A stretch of 8,172 nt of DNA from DASYAN01 sp036501345 (GCA_036501345.1 DASYAN010000077.1:1-8172), one strand, 5' to 3'. Counted from the first letter of the stretch, positions 1-5,967 are shown. The notes: generated by a model from the sequence alone, not told the origin. Made by a program: numbers and translations.

Positions 1-213
1 AAACAAAAATCAGGACTATTGTCTCTCTATTCGTGACTTCTAGCGGGAAACCATTTGAGCATCTAGAGGTTGTTCCTCGCTCGAGCAGTGGTTGCACTCT
101 CCAAGCCAACCTGCTTCACAATTTAGATGCGTTGGCCCTGACTTTCATGCTGAGTGGTGCACCTTCGGTGCATGACTTCTTTGCGAACAAGAGAGCAACC
201 ATTAAGAAGGATA

Positions 214-363
214 TGCTTGCTAAGTGCGGTTGTAGTGAAAATGTGAGAGATCTATACCCACTGTACTTCCTGATTGTAGGATAATCTTTGTCCTTTGCGG
301 CTACGTCATTGATATGTCAATGTGGTAGAGTGAGCATGAATCCAGTAAGCAGTCGAGATAAAG
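214..363 (+). repeat. Repeat copy A: left-end-like sequence of a Mu/TnsB-type element
   Basis: This stretch aligns with copy B (4840-4974), which sits immediately upstream of the Mu/TnsB-type transposase gene. The outer block TAAGTGCGGTTGTAGTGAAA (221-240) differs from copy B by one base. The inner block from 301 to about 361, containing TACGTCATTGATATGTCAA, matches copy B at about 49 of 61 positions by my manual alignment; the middle is more diverged. The outer 40 bases also match copy C at 3228-3269 in inverted orientation. Going outward, TGCTTGC precedes TAAG here, TGCTTCCC in B and TGGTTAG in C, so the end may begin with TG, as Mu-type ends do. No transposase gene follows this copy; similarity stops near GTCGAGATAA. 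I infer a solo or non-autonomous transposon end. Confidence 0.7.
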
Positions 364-397
364 AATATTGTGCGACGTAAAAGGAATCGAGAGAATT

Positions 398-1327
398 CTA
401 ATCGTTTGGGACAAATTTCCATTGGGCTTGGAACCTCTTACCTGTTCTATTGTATTGAATAGTCACACTTTCAATGCGTCGTCCCAAATCTCTGGCAAGA
501 TAGATTATTGAGAGATTGATCTCAGCTCCCAAAAAGGACTTAAAAGCGGCGCTCTCTCTTGTAAAGGTTATAGGAGACGTCATATCATTCGCCCCCTGGT
601 TTCCATAAGCATTATGAGCGTGATACAATGCTTTTATTATATTTTTTGTATTATTATTATCGATGAAATTATAATGATACTCATTTATTGGTATTTCATT
701 ATAATCATTATCCTTGTCTATGCGTGCATAACGTTGGATATCCGAAAGATAAACGGGGATAGCCTTGTTTTCTCGATATACTCTTCCTGAACTTAGTATG
801 CCATTTTCTCTATCAATATTCATCTCCATATGATTTTGTTGTGGTTTTTTCACCCTAGATCTGAATTCAAATGTTACACTTTCGCCTTTTTTATTAGTAT
901 CTACATTGTAATAGGCATCGACAAAGCTTGCTAATTCTCTAGGCTCTTTTTTTTCTGTCTTTTTTGTTTCTGCATTATTTCCTCTTGTATATGCTTTATT
1001 GACTACATCATGGTATTTAGAAGGAATGTATTTCAATAATTCTTTCAACTCTTTGATATTGTCTAGAGGAGATGGTTTCTTCTCGCTGATATCTTTTTCT
1101 TTTCCTGCTTCAAAAATGGCTTTTGCTGCCATCTCAGAGAGAGCAATGCGCATTTCCTGCTTGTTGAGCGGACCTTTACTGCTAATATCTGGATTGTGCA
1201 GTTGTGGGTCATAATAAAGCTGCTCTGGGGTGAGCGTGGAGGAAGGCTTTTGATGAGCAGTCGGTTTTTCGTGACCGTCTTTCTGCTGAAAAATTTTTTC
1301 TGGTGATTTCGATCCTTGGCTTGTCAT
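398..1327 (-). CDS. Hypothetical protein, family member 1 (309 aa, intact)
   Basis: I do not recognise this family. The ATG at 1327 is preceded on the minus strand by AAAGGAG with an 11-nt gap, which fixes the start. Residues 1-130 are polar and lysine-rich, with a likely helix at about 57-76 and no signal peptide or membrane segment. From about 148 the chain looks beta-rich: SVTFEFRSRV (150-159), NIDRENGILSSGRVYREN (170-187), LSDIQRY (194-200), NTKNIIKALY (226-235) and FLGAEINLSIIYLA (265-278), ending SVTIQYNRTGKRFQAQW. The same blocks occur in the same order in the proteins at 3525-4400 and 1502-2056, so this is a paralogue. Codons are AT-rich (many AAT, ATA, AAA), unlike the transposases to the right. 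It lies downstream of the broken relative with a gap of about 174 bp and its own ribosome binding site. The role is unknown; cargo of the element bounded by copies A and C is an inference. Confidence 0.8.
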   Translation of the reverse strand: MTSQGSKSPEKIFQQKDGHEKPTAHQKPSSTLTPEQLYYDPQLHNPDISSKGPLNKQEMRIALSEMAAKAIFEAGKEKDISEKKPSPLDNIKELKELLKYIPSKYHDVVNKAYTRGNNAETKKTEKKEPRELASFVDAYYNVDTNKKGESVTFEFRSRVKKPQQNHMEMNIDRENGILSSGRVYRENKAIPVYLSDIQRYARIDKDNDYNEIPINEYHYNFIDNNNTKNIIKALYHAHNAYGNQGANDMTSPITFTRESAAFKSFLGAEINLSIIYLARDLGRRIESVTIQYNRTGKRFQAQWKFVPND

Positions 1328-1355
1328 AATAGTAGTTTCTCCTTTATTTTTATAG

Positions 1356-1584
1356 TACCCACATTCCGCAGTTATTTTTTGGAGATCGCCTCCGAAGCCA
1401 GTTTATATTGCAGGCTCCATTCCGGCTTCCGTCATTGTGGGACTGGCTGCTCAACAAGCTGGTCGTCCTGATCTGATCCGTTCTCCCAAACGCGTTCTCG
1501 CTCATCTCTGGGAAAGAGATTCCCAGTTTTGAAACGCTCTCCTATCTGAAAAAAGGTGCTCTGTGCTAGGCTGCCCCATGACAT
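1356..1584. other. GC-richer block with protein-like frames on both strands; possible gene fragment
   Basis: This block between the two family genes is visibly richer in G+C than its flanks. On the + strand a frame stays open from 1356 to a TGA at 1530-1532 and reads PPKPVYIAGSIPASVIVGLA then QQAGRPDLIRSPKRVLAHLW, with no good start codon. On the minus strand a 50-codon ORF (ATG at 1584, stop 1432-1434) reads MSWGSLAQSTFF... and ends QLVEQPVPQ. Both look protein-like, and an open antisense frame can arise by chance opposite a real one, so at most one is likely genuine. It could be the truncated tail or start of an inserted gene. I cannot assign a family. Confidence 0.25.
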
Positions 1585-2056
1585 TGTTCGCCTTAACTAT
1601 CTTGATCGACGTACAATCCTTATTATAGCGATGTGCCAAGCGGAGTTTACTCTCCGTCGTTGGAGCATCAGCAAATGCGTCAAAGCCATCGCTGCCTTTA
1701 TTATAATGCTGGCTGTTACTTTCGCCAAAAAATATACGTATCATGTCTTTTGTCTCTTCATTAGCAATATCATGAGACACATATCTCTTAAGATCAAATT
1801 CAGGTATAGTATGATTTTTCAATTGTAGCAGCTGTGACACTTGGTCTCTTATCAATCTTTTGGCCATCTCAATTTGGCTATAGAGAATGTCCGAAAAATG
1901 GAGAGCTTCGGTGTTATTAACATCTTGTTGCTGATCTCTAGATCTAAAATTATAAATTCCTTCAAATGTTCCTGTTTCTGGAATAATCCTATTCCTGTAG
2001 GGCGTAACGTCGCGTTCAGCTTGGTAATCCCTTACTGTAGAGCTTATTTCCCACAT
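1502..2056 (-). CDS. Hypothetical protein, family member 2, C-terminal part of a frameshifted gene
   Basis: The annotated ATG at 2056 gives 184 aa, but the frame is open further upstream to 2143 and reads FSKGIQARYATKVEFLGF before that Met. This upstream part matches RFQRRYKTEY in the intact relative at 3525-4400, so the ATG is probably internal. Shared blocks follow in family order: MWEISSTVRD, IPETGTFEGIYNFRSR (25-40), VSQLL (73-77), ETKDMIRIFF (101-110), YNKGSDGFDAFADAP (118-132) and SIKIVKAN (150-157). The last 27 residues do not match the relatives, and the stop lies in the GC-richer block, so the C-terminus may be replaced or cut. The N-terminal half is encoded in another frame at 2070-2342. 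Function is unknown; the gene is probably inactive unless the frameshift is programmed or a sequencing error. Confidence 0.55.
   Translation of the reverse strand: MWEISSTVRDYQAERDVTPYRNRIIPETGTFEGIYNFRSRDQQQDVNNTEALHFSDILYSQIEMAKRLIRDQVSQLLQLKNHTIPEFDLKRYVSHDIANEETKDMIRIFFGESNSQHYNKGSDGFDAFADAPTTESKLRLAHRYNKDCTSIKIVKANNVMGQPSTEHLFSDRRAFQNWESLSQR
1508..1526. repeat. Hairpin CTGGGAA-N5-TTCCCAG at the 3' end of family member 2
   Basis: A perfect 7-bp inverted repeat (CTGGGAA at 1508-1514, TTCCCAG at 1520-1526) with a 5-nt loop. On the + strand it is followed by TTTT; on the minus strand it lies just inside the end of the 1502-2056 reading frame with no U-tract after it. It may be a weak terminator for + strand transcripts or a chance palindrome. 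Confidence 0.35.
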
Positions 2057-2069
2057 TGCATGATTGTTT

Positions 2070-2342
2070 TCATTGAATCCTAAAAACTCTACTTTTGTAG
2101 CGTAGCGTGCTTGAATACCTTTGGAAAACGTCCTGATTCGATGCTATTCTTTCCCTCTCTGTTTTAGGACGTTGATTCTCGATATCTTGCCTCTTTTGAC
2201 GCCCCTTTGTAATTGCCTCCATGCGAAGGTCAGCATCACTTTTTTTTGGATGTGAAGTAGCATCTAATCCATGAAGCCTACGTTGTAATCTTGAACTTCT
2301 TGAGATCTCTGAGTAGCGTTTTGGCATCTGAAACTGGTCCAT
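2070..2342 (-). CDS. Hypothetical protein, family member 2, N-terminal part of a frameshifted gene
   Basis: The start at ATG 2342 (MDQFQMPKRYSEIS) is preferred because AAGGCGAGG ends 5 nt upstream of it; a TTG at 2366 in the same frame has no such support. The product is very charged (RLQRRLHGLDATSHPKKSDA, then RMEAITKGRQKRQDI) and low in hydrophobic residues. It resembles the N-terminus of the 291-aa relative (KRLQGATGQS, RLAQLHRGDRA). Its in-frame stop at 2070-2072 comes after RYSSTLRYKSRVFRIQ, which has no counterpart in the relatives, whereas the +1 frame over the same bases (2070 to about 2125) encodes family-like sequence. I conclude that this and 1502-2056 were one gene of about 280 codons. 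No domain or function is recognised. Confidence 0.5.
   Translation of the reverse strand: MDQFQMPKRYSEISRSSRLQRRLHGLDATSHPKKSDADLRMEAITKGRQKRQDIENQRPKTERERIASNQDVFQRYSSTLRYKSRVFRIQ
2112..2143 (-). other. Probable frameshift site in family member 2
   Basis: The downstream frame opens after a TAG at 2144-2146 and the upstream frame closes at 2070-2072, so the switch must lie in this overlap. Removing one base from the T4 run on the minus strand (A4 on +, 2125-2128) would join IASNQDV directly to SKGIQARYATKVEFLGF and restore the family alignment. This implies a single-base insertion at a homopolymer, a sequencing error, or +1 slippage. Confidence 0.5.
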
Positions 2343-2648
2343 AAAATCCTCGCCTTCATTCAACAAACCATTGTGATAGTTTTCTAACAGATCGTAAAAT
2401 TCTCTCTTCTAGCATACTCAACAAGCAACAGTTTTTCCAAGGGACAAAGCGGACAGCTTGATGAGGTACGGATAGGTAGGGTGTCCCCGCCTCCTGTAGG
2501 TACGCCAGTAGGCCTCTTTGACCCATTCATCACCGTTTCATTCGCCTTTCGGTGACCTTGGTTGACGAAGCCTCATCGAGGATTCACTTGCGTTGACCCG
2601 TCCGAACTTCCCCTCGCCCGGTTTGGATCTGCGGTTGACCCTCTCCTT

Positions 2649-2684
2649 AGAGAGTGCCAATTTCATCAGAACCTAACACTCTCT
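2649..2684. repeat. Stem-loop AGAGAGTG / CACTCTCT
   Basis: Perfect 8-bp inverted repeat (2649-2656 and 2677-2684) with a 20-nt loop. The right arm is part of CTAACACTCTCT, which recurs at 2787-2798, 114 bp downstream, so alternative pairing is possible. There is no T-tract, so it does not look like an intrinsic terminator. Confidence 0.4.
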
Positions 2685-3052
2685 ACAGCTCATACCATAG
2701 GGTATTACGTGATCTAGAAGTAAGGGGTGTTAGAAGTGTCCCTTGATGATGCCCTTCTTGCTGAAGAATCGCGTGGTGACCCTAAGCTAACACTCTCTTA
2801 GACATTACCGCGAGCTTCACACCGTTACCAGTGACGCATGTCGCGATTAGGGATGAGCATTGGATACGTGCTCACGTTTCCGACTCGAACCATGTGACTT
2901 CTTGTCGCACGTGCCTATCACAATACTACCCAACGGCAGCCCACAGCGCAATGCCAAGCCGTAGACATCTGTGCGACATCTATGAGACACACCAATCGTG
3001 AGTGACTTTTTCTTTTGTTTCCAGCACTGGCGGCTCAAAAATGTCGTGATTG

Positions 3053-3088
3053 GTACGTAGAGCTAGAGTGCAGTTCTGAGATACGTAC
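3053..3088. repeat. Inverted repeat GTACGTA / TACGTAC
   Basis: Perfect 7-bp arms (3053-3059 and 3082-3088) separated by 22 bp. Each arm contains TACGTA, similar to the TACGTCA words of the transposon-end repeats. Its role is unknown; a protein-binding site near the inner side of copy C is possible. Confidence 0.35.
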
Positions 3089-3172
3089 TAGTATATGGAC
3101 AGAGTGTCTAGACAAGGCTTGAGATATCTGCGAAGCAAAGGCATAGCCCAATTGCGGGGTATAGACGGTACC

Positions 3173-3201
3173 GGTGTCTTACAGAGAATGAAGCAGACAC
3201 C
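3173..3201. repeat. Hairpin GGTGTCT / AGACACC inside copy C
   Basis: Perfect 7-bp arms (3173-3179 and 3195-3201) with a 15-nt loop, about 60 bp inside the copy C end. No U-tract follows on the + strand side. It may be a structural or binding element of the transposon end. Confidence 0.4.
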
Positions 3202-3227
3202 CCACCTGTGTTTTCTAAAAAAAAATT

Positions 3228-3269
3228 GTATGTACTTCATAAAATCACTACAGCCGCACTTACTAACCA
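3228..3269 (-). repeat. Repeat copy C: inverted transposon-end sequence
   Basis: Read on the minus strand from 3262 inward the sequence is TAAGTGCGGCTGTAGTGA, then ...ATGAAGTACATAC. The first 18 bases match copy A with one difference and copy B with two; the second block matches copy B ATGCAAGGTACATAC with two single-base gaps. Copies A and C face each other, 221 to 3262, as terminal inverted repeats of an element of about 3 kb would. Similarity is limited to about 40 bp, as expected for opposite ends of a Tn7/Mu-type element. No convincing target duplication is visible: CTTGC flanks A and CTAAC flanks C, matching at 3 of 5 positions. Confidence 0.55.
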
Positions 3270-3444
3270 CGGCTTTTCAGATGGGACTCAACTAGGCAAG
3301 AGACTCTGCTCTCTTACACATGGGTTGTTTGGCACTCAGAGGCCAAAACATCGGCCTTGCAAAGCCGGGAGGTCTAAGGGCACTATCACAAATACATAAC
3401 CTCAAAACTGTCCCTCTATCTGACTAGGAATTTTCATGTGCATC

Positions 3445-3515
3445 AGTAACATTAACAGTGGTTACTTGTTTTGGATAATTTGTGAGAATTGTTCTAATTA
3501 TCTTATGAGAAAGGG
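3445..3515 (+). promoter_or_regulatory. Candidate operator, promoter and RBS ahead of family member 3
   Basis: AGTAAC (3445-3450) and GTTACT (3461-3466) form a 6-bp inverted repeat with a 10-bp spacer, a common operator geometry. A weak promoter-like pair, TTGGAT (3471-3476) and TAATTA (3495-3500), is spaced 18 bp. AAGGG (3511-3515), 9 nt before the ATG at 3525, is a reasonable ribosome binding site. The promoter and operator are tentative; the RBS is better supported. Confidence 0.3.
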
Positions 3516-3524
3516 AAAACGAGT

Positions 3525-4400
3525 ATGGCTTCACCTGGTGATGGCAATTTAGACAAGCGACTTCAAGGGGCTACAGGGCAAAGCCTTAGACAAAGTGTGG
3601 AACATTATCGTGGCGAAGATGCACGGCTCGCTCAGCTGCATCGAGGTGATAGAGCAATAACTGAGCAGAAAATGAGAGGCCAACAGGGTAGGGAAGGTAG
3701 ACCTGGATCTTCAGTTGATAGGTTCAAAGATCTCTTAGATCGCCCTGAAGAATTGTATCGAAGTATGGTTGATCATGGAAAGATGTTGATGGAGAAAGTG
3801 AGACAGATCAACTATCCAGACACCACGGATCGTTTTCAGCGACGCTACAAGACTGAGTATGATCGACCAGATGAAGATGGCTATATCATGGCTACCTCAA
3901 GACTTCGTCTCCCTGAGGATCTTTCTGATCAAGGAGTGAGATCTCGCATATTCTATCAGACCAAGATCCACCTTGATAAAGGTATCATTATCGTTCAAAG
4001 GGCCTATAGGACGTATGACAATGAGGATTGGGAGAAGAAACTTCCAGAAACTTATAAAGAACAGCATAAGGACCTTGCTCAATCCTTAAACGCTTCGCAA
4101 ATATTTGGGAACTATTATCGTGCCGTTGCTGGTACACGTCCCTTGACCGAAATAACTATATCAATGGTTGACACTAAAGTGACCAGCAAAGCACTTGCAC
4201 ACGTTGTGAGATCGGGAGAGGAGAAAACATTCTCAAAAGGCAGTGATTCATATTTTGCTGTCTTAGGCTCACCCAATGGACAATGCGCCTTATATCTTTT
4301 GGCAGCCCATCAGCCAGACAGTGAGGTTACCCATATTAGTGTGAAGTCTAACTTTGGCCTTCTCCGTTTCGATCTGCATATTGGTGACAAGCAGGGGTGA
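3525..4400 (+). CDS. Hypothetical protein, family member 3 (291 aa, intact)
   Basis: Family not recognised. The ATG is preceded by AAGGG at a 9-nt gap. Residues 1-75 are hydrophilic and rich in G, Q, R and D, probably disordered; 76-94 is a likely helix (YRSMVDHGKMLMEKVRQ). The shared core begins at about 102: DRFQRRYKTEY, IMATSRLRL (121-129), KIHLDKGIIIVQRAYRTYDN (147-166), ASQIFGNYY (190-198), LTEITISMVDTKVTSKALAHV (207-227), FSKGSDSYFAVLGSP (236-250) and CALYLLAAHQPDSEVTHISV (254-273), ending SNFGLLRFDLHI. Each block has a counterpart in the proteins at 398-1327 and 1502-2056. There is no signal peptide, membrane span or obvious catalytic motif, so it is probably cytoplasmic. It is transcribed away from the other two members and lies between copies C and B. 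A structural or binding protein is as plausible as an enzyme. Confidence 0.8.
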   Translation: MASPGDGNLDKRLQGATGQSLRQSVEHYRGEDARLAQLHRGDRAITEQKMRGQQGREGRPGSSVDRFKDLLDRPEELYRSMVDHGKMLMEKVRQINYPDTTDRFQRRYKTEYDRPDEDGYIMATSRLRLPEDLSDQGVRSRIFYQTKIHLDKGIIIVQRAYRTYDNEDWEKKLPETYKEQHKDLAQSLNASQIFGNYYRAVAGTRPLTEITISMVDTKVTSKALAHVVRSGEEKTFSKGSDSYFAVLGSPNGQCALYLLAAHQPDSEVTHISVKSNFGLLRFDLHIGDKQG

Positions 4401-4768
4401 TAGCCTGCCCATATGGAACGATTGCTAACCTTGCTTCAGCCCCATCTACGCTGACGGCTGCACCTTCCGAGTTTAGCCCACAAGCTAGCCCGATGAACTG
4501 AAATGGCAGACCGCAATCTGTACATTTTATATGAACATCTGCTGCAAATATTCCTGTATCTATGATCCTGTTGACTTGTACATTTGCTTCAAGTTTTTGT
4601 GTTCATACATAATCTCTACCCCACTGACCTGAAAGTCCTTCTGATCAAATCTTCCTCTGTATAAATCGGACTATACTCGGTCGAGGAGAAAGCAGCATGG
4701 AGCAGGAAAACACAAACACAGCTGCTCTTCTCGTCAGAGAAGGCCGCTCTCCAGAGGCTCTGCTTCCC
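4401..4768. other. Intergenic region, one possible mini-ORF
   Basis: No convincing gene in 368 bases. The only notable item is a 24-codon ORF at 4697-4771 (MEQENTNTAALLVREGRSPE, then ALLP). It has a strong ribosome-binding-like GAGGAG 8 nt upstream and ends at the TAA that serves as the MITE target duplication. It could be a truncated gene start or chance. No clear terminator hairpin with a T-tract follows the upstream gene. Confidence 0.35.
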
Positions 4769-4771
4769 TAA

Positions 4772-4839
4772 GAGCTTATTCGGAAACCCTGTACACACCT
4801 TGGATTAGAGCAGCTTGAGCATAGTTTCGGAATAAGCTC
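4772..4839. mobile_element. 68-bp MITE-like element with TAA target duplication
   Basis: The ends are GAGCTTATTCGGAAAC (4772-4787) and GTTTCGGAATAAGCTC (4824-4839), inverted repeats matching at 15 of 16 positions. Both are flanked directly by TAA (4769-4771 and 4840-4842), a 3-bp target duplication. The 36-bp interior encodes nothing. A TNA duplication with GAG-type ends is typical of some IS5-superfamily elements, so an IS5-type transposase probably mobilised it (inference). It sits exactly where copy B has lost the outer bases seen in copy A: A reads TGCTTGC-TAAGTGCGG, while B reads TGCTTCCC-TAA, the insert, then TAAGTGCGG. Copy A thus acts as an approximate empty site. Confidence 0.75.
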
Positions 4840-4974
4840 TAAGTGCGGTTGGAGTGAAAATGCAAGGTACATACCCCCCCACTGTGTTTACTATTCCAGA
4901 GCAAACCTCACAGCTACGTCATTGATACGTCAACATGGTATAGCGAGCACAAAACCAGCAGAAAGTCGAGATAA
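4840..4974 (+). repeat. Repeat copy B: left end/leader of the Mu/TnsB-type transposon
   Basis: Direct copy of A in the same orientation, reading TAAGTGCGGTTGGAGTGAAA from 4840. It contains a C7 tract (4874-4880) and the paired words TACGTCA at 4916-4922 and 4927-4933, then runs into the transposase frame near GTCGAGATAA. Because the transposase gene follows directly, this is likely the terminal region and promoter/leader of that element. The TACGTCA pair is a candidate transposase-binding or operator site, conserved as TACGTCA...TATGTCA in copy A. The outer few bases have been separated by the MITE insertion at 4772-4839. Confidence 0.65.
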
Positions 4975-4988
4975 TATCGATTGATGAG

Positions 4989-5933
4989 TTGGTTCGGCTC
5001 TTTGGGAGCCGCTGGTCTGGACCGGAAGTTGAGGCAGCCGTCTGGAAACTGGTTGCAGATACTGCTGCTACAGGCCGACTCCTTGTTGATCTGACGGAAG
5101 TCGATCTGGATCTACACACACCACTTGCGCTGCTTCATCCTGAAGCCCCTCCCATCCTTCCTTATCCTCTTCCTTCCTCATTGGAAGAAGCTCCAATACA
5201 TGCTGAGACGGAACCCCCATCATACCGTGTGGAAGAGGTCAGTGCGCTCTCGCTCCAAGGCGCTATTCCCGGGCCAACCTTTGATGCATCTGTTTTAGAG
5301 ACGACTGAGCAACAGACACATTTCCATCGCAATCTTCATGCAGTCACAGCCATCTTGGAGGGGAAGACACTCGTCCAAGTTGCGCAAGCTCATGGCATGA
5401 GTGTCTCTACTCTTGGACGACTCGTCCAACGCACCAAAGCATTAGGGCAAATCGCTTGCGTCCCTTACGGAACCTACTACCGCAATCGTGCCTTGCACCC
5501 AGAATTTCAACAACTGCTTCGCAAGCTCTACACTCATGCCATGCGCCCAACCATCATGGCAGTCTATGAAGATGTACGCCTCAAACGCCTTGCAGAAGAA
5601 CTCAGCGAGCGTGAGGGAAGACTAGTTCGGCTCCCAACATATCGGCAGGTGTGGTCTTTCCTCAATGAGATCAGATCAGAGGCGAGAGTTGCCCAGGCTC
5701 GCTCTGGACTCAAACATGCACCTCACGAACGGATGTCATCGCAATCGTTTGTGCTTTCGATTTCTTCCCCTGCACTGATCTGCCAAGTCGATGAACATGT
5801 GTTTGACCAGCTCATTGTTGCTTCAGATGGGACAATTCTGACGCGTCGTGTTCATGGAGCCGTTCTCATTTGTGTCAAAACGGCAGCCATTCTAGGGGTA
5901 GCGCTACGGAAGCTGTCACCAGGGGCAGAGTAG
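4989..5933 (+). pseudogene. Mu/TnsB-type DDE transposase, truncated in the catalytic domain
   Basis: The 314-aa frame starts at TTG 4989, but it is open from 4944 (reading KVEIISIDELVRLFG) and no ATG or clear RBS marks the start, so the true start is uncertain. Residues 115-150 form a helix-turn-helix (TAILEGKTLVQVAQAHGMSV, then STLGRLVQRTKALGQ). A second DNA-binding segment resembles TnsB/Mu proteins (LPTYRQVWSFLNEI, 215-228). The catalytic core begins with PALICQVDEHVFDQL, where D268 fits the first DDE aspartate. Only about 45 residues follow; the second Asp and the Glu are missing. Family members usually continue for several hundred residues. The stop TAG at 5931-5933 lies inside the presumed Tn3 terminal repeat, so the natural frame ends near 5921 and the last residues (GAE) are foreign. 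The gene product would cut and join transposon ends; this copy should be inactive. Confidence 0.75.
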
Positions 5934-5959
5934 CGGGCATTTCAGGCATCTAGGGAAAG
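5922..5959 (+). repeat. Candidate left terminal inverted repeat of the Tn3-family element (38 bp)
   Basis: It begins GGGGCAGAGTAGCGGGCATT and ends TAGGGAAAG, exactly 38 bp from the GGGG to AAAG. Tn3-family ends are typically 38 bp, starting GGGG and ending in AAG. It lies at the point where the Mu/TnsB-type gene loses its frame and about 185 bp before the Tn3 transposase start, in the right orientation. The partner end is outside the window, so neither the pairing nor the 5-bp target duplication (CACCA would be expected) can be checked here. Confidence 0.5.
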
Positions 5960-5967
5960 CGGCTTGG

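Larger units (their letters stand above)
2343..3227. other. Gene-free region with short repeats and hairpins
   Basis: About 0.9 kb with no convincing coding region on either strand; the few ORFs of 60-66 codons are unlike known proteins and overlap inverted repeats. It holds a stem-loop (2649-2684), a 12-bp direct repeat CTAACACTCTCT (2673-2684 and 2787-2798), TGTCGCAC-type words in both orientations (2903-2910, 2970-2978, TGTCGCG at 2839), and two longer inverted repeats (3053-3088 and 3173-3201). The GGTTGAC/CGTTGAC word occurs at 2560, 2591 and 2633. It could be a decayed mobile-element gene or an internal transposon-end region with transposase binding sites. I could not identify a parent family. 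Confidence 0.4.

Noticed and set aside
33..284. 83-codon ORF starting at GTG
   Set aside because: It has no recognisable domain and no clear RBS. Its C-terminal third (KCGCSEN...) is a translation of the repeat, also read in copy C as KCGCSDF, so the similarity is at DNA level and coding is doubtful.
2460..2660. Possible group II intron reverse-transcriptase tail (minus strand EWVKEAYWRTY-like reading)
   Set aside because: The reading frame is broken by stops and no domain V-like RNA structure or YADD motif could be found.
2847..3038. 63-codon minus-strand ORF rich in Cys, Arg and Lys
   Set aside because: No recognisable family, no RBS, and it lies in repeat-rich sequence. A decayed mobile-element gene was considered but not supported.
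3088..3270. Minus-strand 60-codon ORF beginning MVSKCGCS
   Set aside because: Its start lies in the copy C repeat and the rest overlaps inverted repeats. The resemblance to the ORF at 33-284 is explained by the shared transposon end, not by a conserved protein.
3095..3399. Possible IS605/TnpB tail or omega-RNA end
   Set aside because: The structured look of 3090-3200 suggested it, but no zinc-finger motif, RuvC motif or characteristic element end is visible.
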